Both the position numbers and the translations under genes were made by a program. A stretch of 64,000 bases of DNA from Anas platyrhynchos. Its lineage: Eukaryota > Chordata > Aves > Anseriformes > Anatidae. Below the pieces are notes generated by a model. The model searched no databases. It saw only the letters and a list, made by a program, of their open reading frames with translations, and was not told the origin of the DNA. Shown one piece after another: positions 12,621 through 25,800 of the stretch. Location of the stretch: positions 201,012,501-201,076,500 of the forward strand of contig NC_092587.1 of the NCBI RefSeq assembly GCF_047663525.1. Direction: 5' to 3'. How positions within the stretch are numbered: position 1 is the stretch's first letter; each line of letters begins with the position of its first letter.

Positions 12621-15187
12621 AGTATAAAAACGGACTTCTTTCTGTGCACAAAGAGTAGTTTTATGAGCATTTTTCTTGCTTTCAGTTTGCAGAAAAGGTT
12701 AGAGCACATTTTAAATTCTGCACCAGGGGTTTTTCCCCCCTCAGCCCCTGCAGACCCTCTGGCACACTATCACATCCCTAAGCACCCAGCAGTGGGAACA
12801 CGGCCACTCCTGCTTAACATGTCCAAACTGCCACACGTGTCAGGGCTGCTGGCACTGCCAGCCTCATGGGGTCCCCACAAGGCACCAGGTGGATTGTGGC
12901 AGTGCCCTTCGAGGGGCTTGGGTTTCCATAAGGATTTATGAAGCTTTTACCTTTTTGCTCTTCTTCTTGGTGCTCCTGAGGCAGTCCCAGCTGGAGGACA
13001 GGCTCCTTGCCTTGTTGATGGAGAGGAACAGGCAGTTCCAGTACAACTTTTCTGTCCCAGTTTAGTGATCTGCTTTAGAGCTGAATCCTGCCTTGTGACT
13101 GCTTGTTTTCCCACTGATCAGAAGGAGAATCCCCACGATCAACCTAATTCAACTAAACCCACCCAGATACATAAAGTCAGGACACCTGCCAACACTGCTC
13201 ACCTTCCTTAGGAGCTACAGTCATCAAAACAGTGCAAGACAGTTGCCCAAAACGTCCTGAAAATGCTTCTTTGCTACTTGGAGATCACCACTCTCCTTTC
13301 TGAGGGGGCAAATTCTCAGCTGGTAACTGTTCATTGCAAGTTTAGGCTGGGCTGGGACCAAAACTTGAAAGAGAAAATGCAGGACATCACACTGTGGATT
13401 CTCCATGTTGTCTAATCTCTCCCACTCCCAGAAACATAACAAACTTAAATAACCTTAATAAGATCTCAAAATATCTGTGATTAGCCTCATGCCAAGAACA
13501 TGCAGGCACTACAGCTTTGCCTTGGAAAGCTGCAGATCTGGTAAGCCCCCTGTGTACGGCTGGATGCTCTAGAAAAATTAAAGGCAAAATATTATTCTCT
13601 TGGAAGGAGATTTAATTATTGGCTCTGGGCCTATGAAATGGAATGTTCATAGGCATTTGAATAGGAACATGAAGAATCCATTCAGCTTGGGTGAGAAGGG
13701 TCATCAATATAGGCAAAATTCGGTCTTGAAGTGGCAGCACATGGAGAAAGAAGAGAAACAACTGAGAAACCCTGAGGGATGAAGAAACACAGGCTACAAA
13801 AGTGCCCTCACACATGAGCAGGATGGTCACTTTTGCCAATGACTTGAACCAGTTCTGAGCCTGGCACCCTTTACAAACAAGGTATGGAAATACAAATGTT
13901 GTGCACTCAGGTTTGCCCTGAGGCAGTTTATTTGGTCCTGCTTGGAGGGCGGTGGTTATTCCCACAAGGGACCATCTTTAAGCCAACACTCCGCAGTTCT
14001 GGGCCTTCAGCTCTGCTCTTCACTAGATCTGGACCACTGCAATGTGAACACAGAGCTCAGACTCACTATTTTCCTTAGAAGAGGATTTCCTTAGTGGATT
14101 TTCCTTAGAAGTGTGGTGTGAGATCATGGGACGGTATGGGCTTCATGTAGGAAACATCAGAAGGAGAACCAGGGCAGAAGGATCCAAAGAGAAACAAAAA
14201 ACAGGTTTTTGGAAGGAATGGACATATCTGCCATATTAATTCAGTTCTTGAGAAAGACATGCTAACTCTCGAGTGCTTAAATAAATCACTGGATTTAAAG
14301 GTTCCTGTATCAAGCCAGTGAGTGCTCGTTGCCCTCCTGCCCAGTTTATCCCACAAGAGCATGACTTGAATGGACTTCTGTGGAAGCACAGGTCAGTAAA
14401 TGGGCAGCAGAGTCCTTTAGATTAGATATTTGGTAATGAAGGGTCTAAGAGCCCCAGGCAAACCCGTGTGCAACTGCCCCAGTCTTTCTTCCTTCCCTGG
14501 TCTCAGTCCCAGATCTCATCACCTTGCCTGAGGCCAGGATCATGTGTGGCCCCAGGCAAACAGCTTCAGGAGGTGCTCAAAGATAAAACTCTCCTTTTTT
14601 GATCTTGCCAGGTTCATTTGAACGCAGATCAATTCCCTGGTACCTTCACCATATTGGCAAACAAACTCTTGCACCATCTAGCTGACAGACTTCTCAAATC
14701 ATGTTAGAAAGCAGAGAAAGAAAGAGCAGGAGTCAAATCAGCATGAAGAGCATGGCAGGACACTCCTTCTCCAACTTGGCCATCCAATTGCACAAACTCT
14801 TCTGTTTGTGAAGACATAACACACAATGGCAAAAAGAGACAAATCAGATGAAGGAAACCACCGCAAATAATAATATGGAGAAATAAAAGGTACTCAGCCC
14901 CTCCATCCAGCTCTCTGGAGCACTCTCTGCATCTTAGTTTGAATTTATGAAGTGTCCCCGAAACCCATCTATTTCCCAGGAAGGTTCGAGGACTTTGTTA
15001 GCATTATATTGTGTGTTGGGAGGGGCACTGTCATTTTTGTGAATAGTCAGTTAAGGTCAGAAAACAGATTTTGGTGGCAAAATTGGCTGTGTCAGATAAC
15101 TGTTAGTCATGGTGATTATCTGCCAGGGAAAGCAAACAGGCTACAAAGCGATAAGAGGAGCTTCTGGCACCAAGGGATCCCGTTTAA

Positions 15188-15210
15188 TTTTTTTTTTTTT
15201 TTTTTTTTTT
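15188..15210 (+). repeat. poly(T) tract, 23 bp
   Basis: An uninterrupted run of T residues in gene-free sequence, with no associated mobile element recognised. Confidence 0.8.
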
Positions 15211-16529
15211 GGTGTACACGGAGTTTAATTTATGCAGGCTTTGCAAACAACATCTGATCACTGTGTCAGATGGTCCAGCACCAGATCAGCAGCTGCCAAA
15301 CTTGAACCCAGACAGACTGACCTCCTCCTTTGCTGCACTGGAGAAAGAAAGAAGGGATCTGAGCCTTCTTCCTCACAACTGTGCATTTTTTAGGTCTTCC
15401 ACATAGCAAGTTTCTTCCCATCTGATCTCTTTTGTGACATTATCTACCCTATGCACAACATTCTTCCCTTCCTGTCTTTTATATTTTCTGCTTCCCAGGC
15501 TACTCTGTTGGGGTAAATGATGTCATTAGAGAAATATCTGGCATTTTAACTGATCTAAATGCAAAATACACTGAGTATTGAATAACATGGCACAGAGCAC
15601 AAAGACAACTGACAGTCACAGGCCATAGTGGATACCTTGGGGAGGAACTAGATTGAGCACTACTTTGGTTAGCAATGACCATGAAAATAAAATTCTGCCT
15701 TGAGGATGAGCCCCAAAGAGAAGGATATTTTATCCATTTGTTGTTTCATGTTGGGCCAAACCTTGAGGCTCACCCCCATGAAGGTGTTGATTAGCCTACC
15801 AGTTTCTGTTGTAACTCAGGGAATATTGCCTAAATTCAGGTGCAAGCTATGATGGTAGTGGTATTCAGGGCTGTGATACTCAAAGGAGAACATGGCATGC
15901 TTATTCAGGTACAACCCCTTCCAACTAAAGCAAATCAAAATGAAGAAATATAAATATATATATCTATTTAATGACACATCAAAATCCCCAAATACTTAAG
16001 GAACTTTTTACAATTTTACCCACATTTTCCAGTTTTCCACCCACCATACACATTAATATACTTTTGCTTTAAAAAAAAAAAAAAAAGAGTAAGTGAGAGT
16101 AAGAAAAATGAAAAAGTAGGAAACTGAAAAAAATAATTTCCTATTTTGTCAAGAAAATATCCTCCAGTTCCATTCTGAAATCTCCATCAGCTCTTGGTCA
16201 CAAGCTGCACTAAGCGGAGCATGCTCCTGTACCCATCACCATGGCAGTGACACGGATGCACTGTTTTTGCTGAGCTCCTTGACCCCCACCACGTAGCTCC
16301 ACAAAACATCTCTGTGAGCCTAACAGGGACAGCTCACTTGTCCCACTGCCACCTCCCTGCCCTGGCTCCCCTGTGGCCATCCAGTGTCACCCCTGGCCAT
16401 GCACAAATCCACTTGCCGATAGGGCAGCTGCAGCTTGGCTTTCTCATCAGTGTGGTGGACTTTGATATTTGCTGCTGTCACTGTCCTCTGTTCTTCAATG
16501 CAATAGCTTGCCCAACAGCCATGGTATAA

Positions 16530-16565
16530 AGGTGTAATTAGCTCTAAAATGGTAATTACTTGTCA
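16530..16565. promoter_or_regulatory. paired TAATTA homeodomain cores
   Basis: Two exact TAATTA palindromes lie at 16535-16540 and 16553-16558, 18 bp apart, in a short A/T-rich stretch flanked by mixed sequence. This spacing could bind two homeodomain proteins, but the motif is short and can occur by chance. Confidence 0.18.
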
Positions 16566-17097
16566 CTGGAATAACTTGTGAAGAGAAAGGTTGGAGGATT
16601 GGGTAAGGTGGCATCCTTATTCCCCTAGAGGACACTATGATTCTGCCTATTTATTTGGCATATTTTTGGGAGCTCATGGCCACATGCACAATGCTACCTG
16701 CACCATGCTACATGCACCATGCATGCAGCAGCAGCCCCCCCAGGACACTGCTGATGTCCCCCCACCAAGCTCCCAGATCTGCTTCTCCAGCCACCACTTA
16801 TTGTTATCTTTATTATCGCCTCGATCCAAAACAACAACATCAAGCAGCATCCCTCTTTCCAGCTCGGTCCCCCCAGAGCAGGGAAAAGTGCCGAATAATC
16901 CCCCTGCGTTCGGTGTGTGGTCTGGTTTTCCGTGTCCTCCTGCAGACAGTACAGAGACGGGGGTCGCGCAGGTCATCAGAATGCTAATAAGAAATCTGAT
17001 TGATGAGCCGGTGCCTCGGGGTTGAATGGGATACTTAATTAATGACTTCTGCTCTGCTTAAGGAAAAAAAGTTTCCCTCAACTCCCATCCCTCTTTT

Positions 17098-17101
<4 letters not shown>

Positions 17102-17137
<36 letters not shown>
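17102..17137 (+). repeat. poly(A) tract, 36 bp
   Basis: An uninterrupted run of 36 A residues. It is the second longest homopolymer of the window, and no retrotransposon body is visible upstream. Confidence 0.9.
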
Positions 17138-17139
<2 letters not shown>

Positions 17140-18450
17140 AACCTCTATAATCCTAAGTTTTCCAAACAGCATAAAGGGAACTTCAAAGACAGACATGGCC
17201 AGTTTTTATGTGTCGGGTTGGTTCACTGATTCTTTCCTTTCTTTGTTTACAAGGGCAGCCAGGCTTGATTCCAAGGCTGAAAAATAAAAGGCCACATTGT
17301 TCAACCAGATTCTGGATTTTTACAAGAAATTTCCTCTTTCCCAGTAGGGCAATTAACTGCTTCATCTCTGGGTCCACGAGCACCAAACCGCACCATTGGC
17401 CCTGTGAAAAGCTGCAGTGGTCGGTTCCTGCCAAAATGCGGCTCTGCTTCGGAAACAAGACGTACTGTGGAGATGCTATTGTCTCACTAAAAGCTAACTG
17501 GGAGCCAGGATTGTGTTTTGTAGGGAAATAAAAGCCTGTGAGGGAAAATACCTGGTAGGCACTTAGCTTAGGAACATCAGGCTGTGCATTCAGAGCGATT
17601 CCAATGGGATTTCAGACCAGCAATTAGCAATGGGAAAACAGCAACAGTTTCAAACGATCTCTTCCGGATTGATTTGGAGGGTTATTTCATGCTAACTGAA
17701 TAGCAGCAGGAAAGAAAATGAAAAGAAAAGGAAAAAAAAAAAAAAAAAGGGAAACCCACACAAATGAATTTTTTAACTCTGAGGTCTTTTTTAGGACATG
17801 GCTCAGCTGCAGCATTCAGCGCAGAGCAGGCTGCTCGGCATCAGTGCTGGGCTGCTGGAGGGGGACGAAGGGTGACACATCAGGTCTGGGTGGCTCCTAA
17901 TGTCCATCCTTCACCACGGGCAGCTCGGGCCATCCCCAAGCCCCTAGCACAGCATGTCCTCAACCCTCTTGGTGGAGCCGAGCAGGGAAGGAAGCGGCTT
18001 CCCCATGCATTGGGACAGGGCAGGCGCTTCCCAGCCTTTTGCCAGGGTTTCACCCCACAGTTGGCCTGACCCCATTTGGGGAACATCCTGGTAAGCAGGA
18101 GCTGGTGACGTGCTTGCAGTTATATGCCTTTATAAGAGCTCTGTTGGTGTGAAAGCCGTGGGAGGACGCGATGACTCCGAGCTGGTGGCCGCACGTGATG
18201 GTGGTGCTCAGCACGGGCAGGCAGGATCTGCTGGGCTGCTGGAGAGCTGTTTGGATGCTGCAGCATAGATCTTGTTTGCAGCTTTTCCTTGTGGTTGGTA
18301 TCACCTGTAGATCTCCTCAGCTATACCTTTAAATACAATTCAAAATCATCTATTTAAAAAAAAAAAGCAGCATTAAGAATCTGTCTGAAATTTGGGCAGG
18401 TAAGAAAATGTGCCAACTCCAGAAGAAATGGCGGGCAAGGTTTTAACCTA

Positions 18451-18489
18451 TCAGCCTAATTTACACACCATCAGCCTAATTTACACACT
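18451..18489 (+). repeat. 20-bp tandem duplication, two copies
   Basis: The unit TCAGCCTAATTTACACACCA occurs at 18451-18470 and again at 18471-18489, with one difference at the end of the second copy. It is a small local duplication of no obvious function. Confidence 0.85.
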
Positions 18490-21400
18490 GCTTGCACTTT
18501 TCAAGGAATAGTGCACAAATTTTCGAGGTGACCAGACATCAGATTTGGCCGCAGGGCTTGGAGCACCTGCTACTCTCTCTGGTCAGCGTTTAAAACCCCA
18601 CTTGGGGGCATTTATGAGTCCCTCCTTTAGCTATTTTATTACCTGAGTACCACTGCCCTACTTAAAGCCACAGACAAATTCAGAGCCACCTTCCTCCATC
18701 CAGACTTGGCTTGCAGCCCGCCGTCATCACCTCCTATTTGATTTTGTCCAGGATACAAACACTGCAAAGCAGAGAGGCAACAAAGCAACAGCATAAAATG
18801 CCCAAATATTCTCCGCTGGGATTGGTGTGGCCCACTTGACAATTATTCTAGGATATTCGAGTGAGTGCTGCTTTACTTTTAGCCTGTCAGCACTCTCTGC
18901 TGAAGGAGAAAACCTTGTAAAGGGTTAATAAGCAAAGGGGCTTTAACCAAGCTGCGGCAGCAGGAGGAGGAGGAGGCAGAGGTGTGGGAATGGAGCAGGT
19001 CTCTGACCCTCCTGCAGACACAAGAGTGAAGGGACCGGGAGGAAAACAAGTGAGCAAAGCCCGCCAGCCGATGGGCAGCCAGGAAAAAAACAAACCAACA
19101 TTTACACCCAGAGCTGATTTGCATTTGTATCAGGCACTAGGGGAATACGGATAAAACACGCTTTATTTTTCAGTGGGATACAGGGAATATCAGCAGCAAC
19201 ATCTGTGCATAAGCACAAAAGGGAAAATCAAGGTATTTTGGTGATCTTGTTCTTAGGCTGTGATGGTGCAAGCAGCAGGAAAACACATGGCTTGCTCCTT
19301 CTTCCTGGGTGCCACCAGCAAGAAAAGCAGCCCAGGCACGGAATCACAGCAGCTTCTGGAGTTGGTGCGTGCATGGGATGCAAGAGTACACGGGGGATGG
19401 ATGTCACCAGCAATGTATAGCTAAACGGTGAACAAGATGAAGGGCCCAGAGTGTAAGAGGAACATCAGAGTCCTCTGAACTGCCTCTCTGCCTACCAGGC
19501 ACTGAAAGGGTAAAAGCAAAGCCAAAAAAAAACACCCTTGAAATAGAGATCTGGCCAAATGTTGAAAAAGGCCATGAAAAGATGAGCCATTTGTGTCCAC
19601 TGACACATTTTGTATGGCCAAGCCTCTTTGCAGGCTGTGGCTGCTCTCCGTGGGTGTAAGACACTGGCTGATCCTTGATAACCCCAGCTCCCAGACAAGA
19701 TCCCATCCACATGTGTTCTGGCACAGCCTATCCCTCTACGCCCTCAATACGTCCAGTGCTTTGCTTCTGGACTTTTGGGGCTCTCTGGTCTAGTGCCTTT
19801 GAAGGTTCTCCCCCTTGGAGGATGAGCAGGCCCCCTGGTGTGGCAGTCTGGGGCACTGCCTACTGCTCCATGTGGCCAACAAAATCTCCTCCACCCCTGA
19901 GATAACATCCAGGAGAGCTTTGTTGATCTCTGACCCTTCAGATGCCCTCAGGAAGCCTCGTTATTTGCTCCCACAAACTACGTGCTCCTCCGCATGAAGA
20001 AGAGTCGCCCACAACTCTTTGCTTCCACCCATAAAGACAAGTTCCCTAAGGGAATTTCTTGCTGTTTTGAGATGTTTTGGAGAATGGGGCAGGATGAGAA
20101 GGGAGGGATGGAGATACAGCGGTTGAGCCCCTGGCTTACTGTGCCGATCAGGTCCCAGGTTGGGCACTACCTTCCTTTTCGGCTGACCCAGTTCAAGCGT
20201 TGTGATCACTTATTCCCACGCCACGTCAAAGAGAAGGTTGACATTGTTCACTGGATATTAATTTAAATTATTCTGGGGTGCTTGGAAACCACCTCCCCCC
20301 CGTCAGTCTCCATGGGGACTATCACAGAGGCTGGGAGGAAGAAATGGAGGTGACCGACACACTGATCTTTCTCCCTTCTGCTGCAAACTGCCGGGAGCAA
20401 TTTTCACTGTCAGAAGGGGAAACACTCAGATTTAGTTGAACGACTCGCTAGGACAAGACAGGCAGATAGACAGATAGATTTTTCACTCGTTAGGGAGCGG
20501 TACAATATCCTATTGATACCAGTTTCCATTTGTTCCTTGGGTTCACGCGCTTGTGTTGTGGTTCTTTTCTTCGCACCAACATCCTGCTGCTTGTTGATGG
20601 TATTAATAATGCAGCCAGCGGGAGGCTGTGCCCCCTGGGCTCCAGGCTGCCTGAATAATTATTGAATGACACTTGGGTTGTTCTGTAAATTACTTTGTGA
20701 CCTAGGAATTCAGCAGGTTACTGCTATAACTCAGGCTCTTGCACTTGATTGCACTCACCTCCCGCTGCCCCGACATTTATTAGTCTAGTTTGCGTAGCAA
20801 GGACTGACTTCATCTGCTGGGAGGAAAGGTGGGAACCTCTGCTATCCTCCCGCCTGACCCAAGAGGGCCTGGCTTCTGTTAGTGGCCCTGTTCATGGTAA
20901 ATAAGAATGTGGCACTGGTCATTGCAAGGAAATAGCATCCTTCGCTTCCTTCCCACCCCCTGGGGCACACGGTGAAGGTTGAGAAAGGAGAAGGTTGTCC
21001 CTCTCTTTTTGTAGGAGGTATCCTATTTTTTCACATGCATGCTTGCACATACATACACATTCCGTGGAGCTGGGTACCACCGTTCTCCAGCTCTTCTTCC
21101 CCATCCCATTTTTTTCTGGGATGGGGCTTCACTGTCAAAGGGTACACAGACTCTTGCAGAAATGACTGAGTTTGTTTTCATCACAGCACTGAGATAGTGC
21201 TGACTGAATGACGCTTCTAAAATCCATCACCACGACCTCTGAAAGCCCTGCTGCACTCAGGGCTGTGTGAGCAGAGTGGTGTGGGGCTTCCCCTTGTCCT
21301 GCCAGCTGGTCAGAGCTCTGCTGCAGAGCCTACAGCAGGACTCACGTAGGGATGCGGGCAGCAAGAAGCTAGCCAGGAAAGATGTCATTCAGCATCCTTT

Positions 21401-21534
21401 CAATGTTGCAAATACTGTAGAGAACAAGAGCTTTTAGGAATTGTCCGAGCATATCCTCTATAACAGAGAGAGAAGAAAAAAAAGAAAAAAAAAAAGCATT
21501 GTTTTCAGGTTTAAAGTTCTTCAGCATTTCTTAG

Positions 21535-22365
21535 TCTTGCAGATGACACCAAGTTGGAGGAAACAGTCAAAATGCTCAAGGAAGGGCTGTCACTCAGACA
21601 ATCTGAAGGCAGGAGACAAGAAGAAGCTCATGATGTTCAAGCAGAATAAGCACAAAGTCCTGCCCTTGGGAAGGAAGAGCTCCTTGCAGAAGTGCAGGTG
21701 GGCTGAGGAGCAGCTCTGCAGAAGAGGCCTTAGGACTTCTGGTGGACAATCAGCTGAGCACGGGCCAGCTGTGTGTCCTGGCAGCAAAGACACCTCCTGG
21801 GCTGAACATACAGGAGCAGAGCCAGGAGATCCAAGGAGGTATCATGTCCCTCTAGTAGGCTCTTGTTGACCACAAATCAAATACTGCATCTGCTTTGGGA
21901 TCTCCCACTAGAAGAAAGACATCGATGGATTGGAGTGAGTTCAGGTGAGGCTACCAGGATGGTCAGGGCTGGAGCACTTGTTCTGTGAGAGGATGGGGGA
22001 GCTGGGCTTGCTCAGCCTGCAGAAGAGACAGATCTGGGGGCACCTAACAGCAACCCCCAGTGCCTACAGGGGTCATCAAGGACACAGGGCCAGGCTCTGG
22101 TGCATGGCAGGGGGATAAGAGACAAGACACGTAAACTGAAACAAGAAATTCAGACTAGATGAGACACTTTTCCACCATGTGGGCAGTGCAGGAGGTTGCC
22201 TGTAGAGCCTGCACAAGTTCCTTCCTTGGAGGCTTCCAGGAGCCAGCTGGAGACATCCCTGAGCAGCCTGGTCTGACCCCACAGCTGACCCTGCAGCGAG
22301 CAGGACGTTGGGCCAGAGACCTCCCAAGGCCCCTCCAACCTGAACCTTCCTGCAATTGCTGACCA
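21535..22365 (+). mobile_element. CR1 LINE fragment, degenerate 3' part
   Basis: The sequence follows the 3' portion of avian CR1 in the plus direction. It starts with a TTGCAGATGACACCAAGTTGG-like segment from the end of the reverse transcriptase ORF and passes through a CAGGATGGTCAGGGCTGGAGCA-like segment near 21957. It ends with the typical CCCAAGGCCCCTCCAACCTGAACC-like tail near 22325. The reading frame is broken and the copy is diverged, so it is old. A second CR1 in the opposite orientation follows about 250 bp later. Confidence 0.8.
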
Positions 22366-22617
22366 TGCAGCAGCCTGCTGGGGAGATGCCAAGGCCTCTG
22401 CTCTTCCATCCTTGAGAAAATTCCCTCCATGATAGAAGCTGGGACTGGTTCGTAGACTCTGCACTGAGCCCTTGCACGCCGTCTCTCTCCACTGCAGAGA
22501 ACCCAGCGCAACTCCGCAGCCTGGAGTAGACAGACAAGCAAGCAGGGTTAGCTCGGTGCCCATCTCCACAAAGAGGCCACACCAATTTTGAGGCACCTCT
22601 TTTCTCTGTATTTCACA
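22366..22617. other. spacer between two CR1 copies
   Basis: About 250 bp of sequence separates a plus-strand and a minus-strand CR1 fragment. Several overlapping minus-strand frames are open here, but none resembles a known protein. It may include diverged CR1 sequence. Confidence 0.4.
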
Positions 22618-22872
22618 TGATCATAGAATCACAAAGTGGTTTGGTTTGGAGGGGACTTCAAAGATCACCAAATTCCAACCCCCTGCCATGGGCAGGGACA
22701 CATCCCACCAGACCAGGTTGCCCAAAGCCCCATCCAGCCTGGCCTTGAACACCTCCAGGGATGGGGCATCCACAGCTTCTCTGAGGAACCTGTGCCAGGG
22801 CCTCACCACCCTCTGAGTGAAGAATTTCTTCCAAATATCTAACCTAAACCTACCCTCTTGTAGTTTAAAGAA
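22618..22872 (-). mobile_element. CR1 LINE 3' end, minus strand
   Basis: Read on the minus strand, this is the standard CR1 3' end. It includes the segment that reads GGAGGTGTTCAAGGCCAGG near 22750 and the GGGATGTGTCCCTGCCCATG segment near 22700. It finishes with the short terminal repeat related to TGATTCTATGAT at 22618-22630. The 5' part is missing, as is usual for CR1. Confidence 0.9.
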
Positions 22873-25800
22873 CTGTTTCTGCAGTGGGTGGCCAAAGGAG
22901 GCAGCTCGTTTCACTCCAGCAGAAAAGGGCAGCAGCTCAGCATGCGTTTTCTCCTTATGTGCTGTTTTGAGAGTGTTTGGATAACTAGTTACAAAATACA
23001 ACCTGTTTGCCCCTGCTATACGGCCAAATCTATGTACTGAACAGCCCCAGAGCAAACACTTGCTTTGGTAAATACTTCAGCAAGGTGAGGGGGGTTCTGT
23101 GTATCTTGCTAACCACTGCAGACAACAGGATTGCCTAACGTTTCAGAGATCTGTGCACACAGATGGATGCAGGGAGATCACAGATCCACATCCACAGCCC
23201 TTCAGACAGCAGAGCAGCTGAGCGATGCCAGGCTGGTGCCAGCTGAGAGCATCCTGCATCCTGCAGCACCTCTCCTTGTGTGGGTACGAACTTTCCAAAG
23301 GGTTGATGTAGAAAACGTGCCCCTTGGAGAATTCCCCAAAAGCCAGTGGGTCTTCGTGGGAAGTGTTGTGTTGCTGGCACACAGACCCAGAAAGGGGACA
23401 GTGCTTCTGCGTGTCGTGTTGTGGGGACATGGTTTTGCAGGACAGAAAAAGGAGAGCCCCACATTCACATCGCAGTCAAAGGGAGCGGAGGGTGCTCAGC
23501 AGCCTGCAGGATGGGCCCAGGGCTGGTTACACCCCCAGCTATTTGAGGAAAATCTTGGCCTCTCACAGCTCCCTGCCTCTCTCCTGTGCCTTTGTGTTCT
23601 CTAGAAGGTGAAGCGTAAGGGTATAAAAAGCTGCAAACAGTTCCTACCTCTGGAGACCAGGCATTTACTCAAGAAAGAAAGACCAATTGCTTCCCAGAGC
23701 ATTGTCCACCCACATTAGAGAAAGGATTAAGCAGATACATTCAGCTATTCTAACAGATTTTCTTTAAACCTTGAATACGCCTCTCACACTCGGTAAGATA
23801 ATCACATTAGTTTTGTCATTAAAAGATCCCCTTTATAGAAAGTACCTAAACCGCTTAAACCACCCAGAGAGGTCGCATACATTAGAAAACAACAAGACAA
23901 ACGGAAGGGATTTGCTATCCCCCCTCGTAGTGTTTCGCTGCCCTTGCTTTCTAAACCAGGGGATTGAGCTAAAAGATTGTGCAGATCGTCAGCGCTCCCC
24001 AAGGAGCACTTGCTCCCCGCCGAGGGAACACCCCGCTACCGCACGGAGAGCCACGGAGAGCACATTTCCCACTGCAGGGATGCCCACGCCTCATGACCAG
24101 AGCACCCCAACAGCCTGCTGATTTTCCTGGGCACCCAAAAAAAGAGGTGACTGCCTTGGGGAGCACAAGTAAGGGCCAGGTTCCTGCTCTTCGCTGCTGT
24201 GGGTGTTTGCAGTCCCTGCATCGTGCCCTGGGACAGGTGGGGATCCCAAGCACAAGGCTGCAGAGGGGACAGAGCAGGTCCCCGCTTGGCCAGGCAAATT
24301 TGGGGAATTTGGGCTCCCTCAGATGAGCCCTACAGTCAGCTGATGGCAGCAGAACTCATGCTACAACCAGCAAATTCTTCACTCATCCTACTGCATCCTA
24401 CTGAATGGCTCTAAAGCACAAGGAGCAATTTCAGATTTGATGTTGATAACGAGACGGGCTGGGGAAAAAGGAAAGGCTGACTCGGGGCGCATAGGCTCAC
24501 GTCTCAGCACCTAGAGGCAGTGAAATCGAGGAACCAGAATGATGCAGGAGCGCAGGTCACTCATTTCAGTGGAAGTTGCAAGCAGACGCTCAGCATCTTT
24601 AAAATGATAAAATAGTTGTCCCAGATGATAAAATGTTTATCCCAGATATCCTCAGTTTCGACCTTTTGCTGTTGCCTTACTGCTCGGGTAACACAAGGTA
24701 ACACACGTTTTCTGTGAACCTGCATTGCCAAAACAGACTATTTTATTTGTTTAACAGTGACAGTCTTAAAGAAGCTGGATTTGTGAGCAGTTATTTTTGT
24801 AAAACTAAGGTTGTGATTTAAAAACATACAGGGAAAGATTTTCAAAATATTAAAACAAGTAGTAACACGCTAAACAGATGGCAGTTGCCGCAAATGACAG
24901 AGATGGAAGCACAATGGGTTTCAAACAAATTCCTCCAATGACCATTTATAAACTGCTTTTAGGCAGTAAAAATCACATACATAGTTTCAGCTCCAGAAAG
25001 ATTTATATTTTAAGGAGCAGCTGTTCAGCAGTGCATTTTAAGGAAAATGACAAATGTGTTGCTCGCTCAGCTCTGCGAGCACCTACTCTGTTGTTCCAGC
25101 AGCACAGATCTCCCCCCACCGCAGTCCTTTAGTGCGGTTAATTCCTTCAGCTGGTCAAGACTGAGTGCAAATGCCATCAGTCTAAGCAGTTTCAGATGGT
25201 ATCTTTAAAAAATGTTTTTAATGTATTTTTTATGGTAGTTGGAAGTTTCTCCTACATGCTTGGTGTCACAAACATGTGCCACCTCTTACAGTGGCTGAGG
25301 ACAGCACAGCAGTGATACACTCCTGGCTCGACAGGGAAGAGAAAAAACTGGCACCCACTGCCTATCAAGAACATTTAAGGCACCTTAGGGGGTCCTTCCT
25401 TGAGGTAGTCTCGTAGTATGTGGTTCCTCATGTTCTCTCCCAACCCTGTGTTCATGGGACTGATGCCACCCTCCTCACTGTCAGACAGACAAGGATCCCA
25501 CCACTAGTCCTGGAAGGTGCTAACGTATCTGTCAGGAAGCAGGTCTGTGAGGTACAGAAAGCTCTCTAGGTCATCGATGACTCCTTTTGATTCATTTAGA
25601 GGTTAGGTTCAAACCACAAAATAGTCTTTTTAAAAGCAGAAATAGAAAAAAATCCATTTAAGTAAAGCACATTGACATTTATCTGTAACATAGCTGATGC
25701 ACAGCTAGCCTGGGAAGCAAAACTTGCCCTGCATTAACACTTTGTGTACACTTTTCTTCCGATACAGAAATTGCAATCCCGGTTCCCGAAGGGGCTTTCC

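Larger units (their letters stand above)
9961..21530. other. intergenic, gene-free
   Basis: I see no conserved coding exon or RNA gene in this interval. Open frames of 60-144 codons occur by chance and have no family similarity. Landmarks are the T26 tract (10592-10617), T23 (15188-15210), A36 (17102-17137), a two-copy 20-bp duplication at 18451-18489 and several motif-dense stretches listed separately. Confidence 0.5.

Noticed and set aside
16591-17025. A 144-codon plus-strand frame
   Set aside because: It has no recognisable domain and no splice or codon pattern, and overlapping frames on both strands are similarly long in this GC-richer patch.
21441-21869. A 142-codon plus-strand frame
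   Set aside because: It lies over a degenerate CR1 fragment and its sequence follows the LINE, not a host gene.
22076-22596. Three overlapping minus-strand frames of 128-169 codons
   Set aside because: They are antisense to CR1-derived sequence and the adjoining spacer, without similarity to known proteins.
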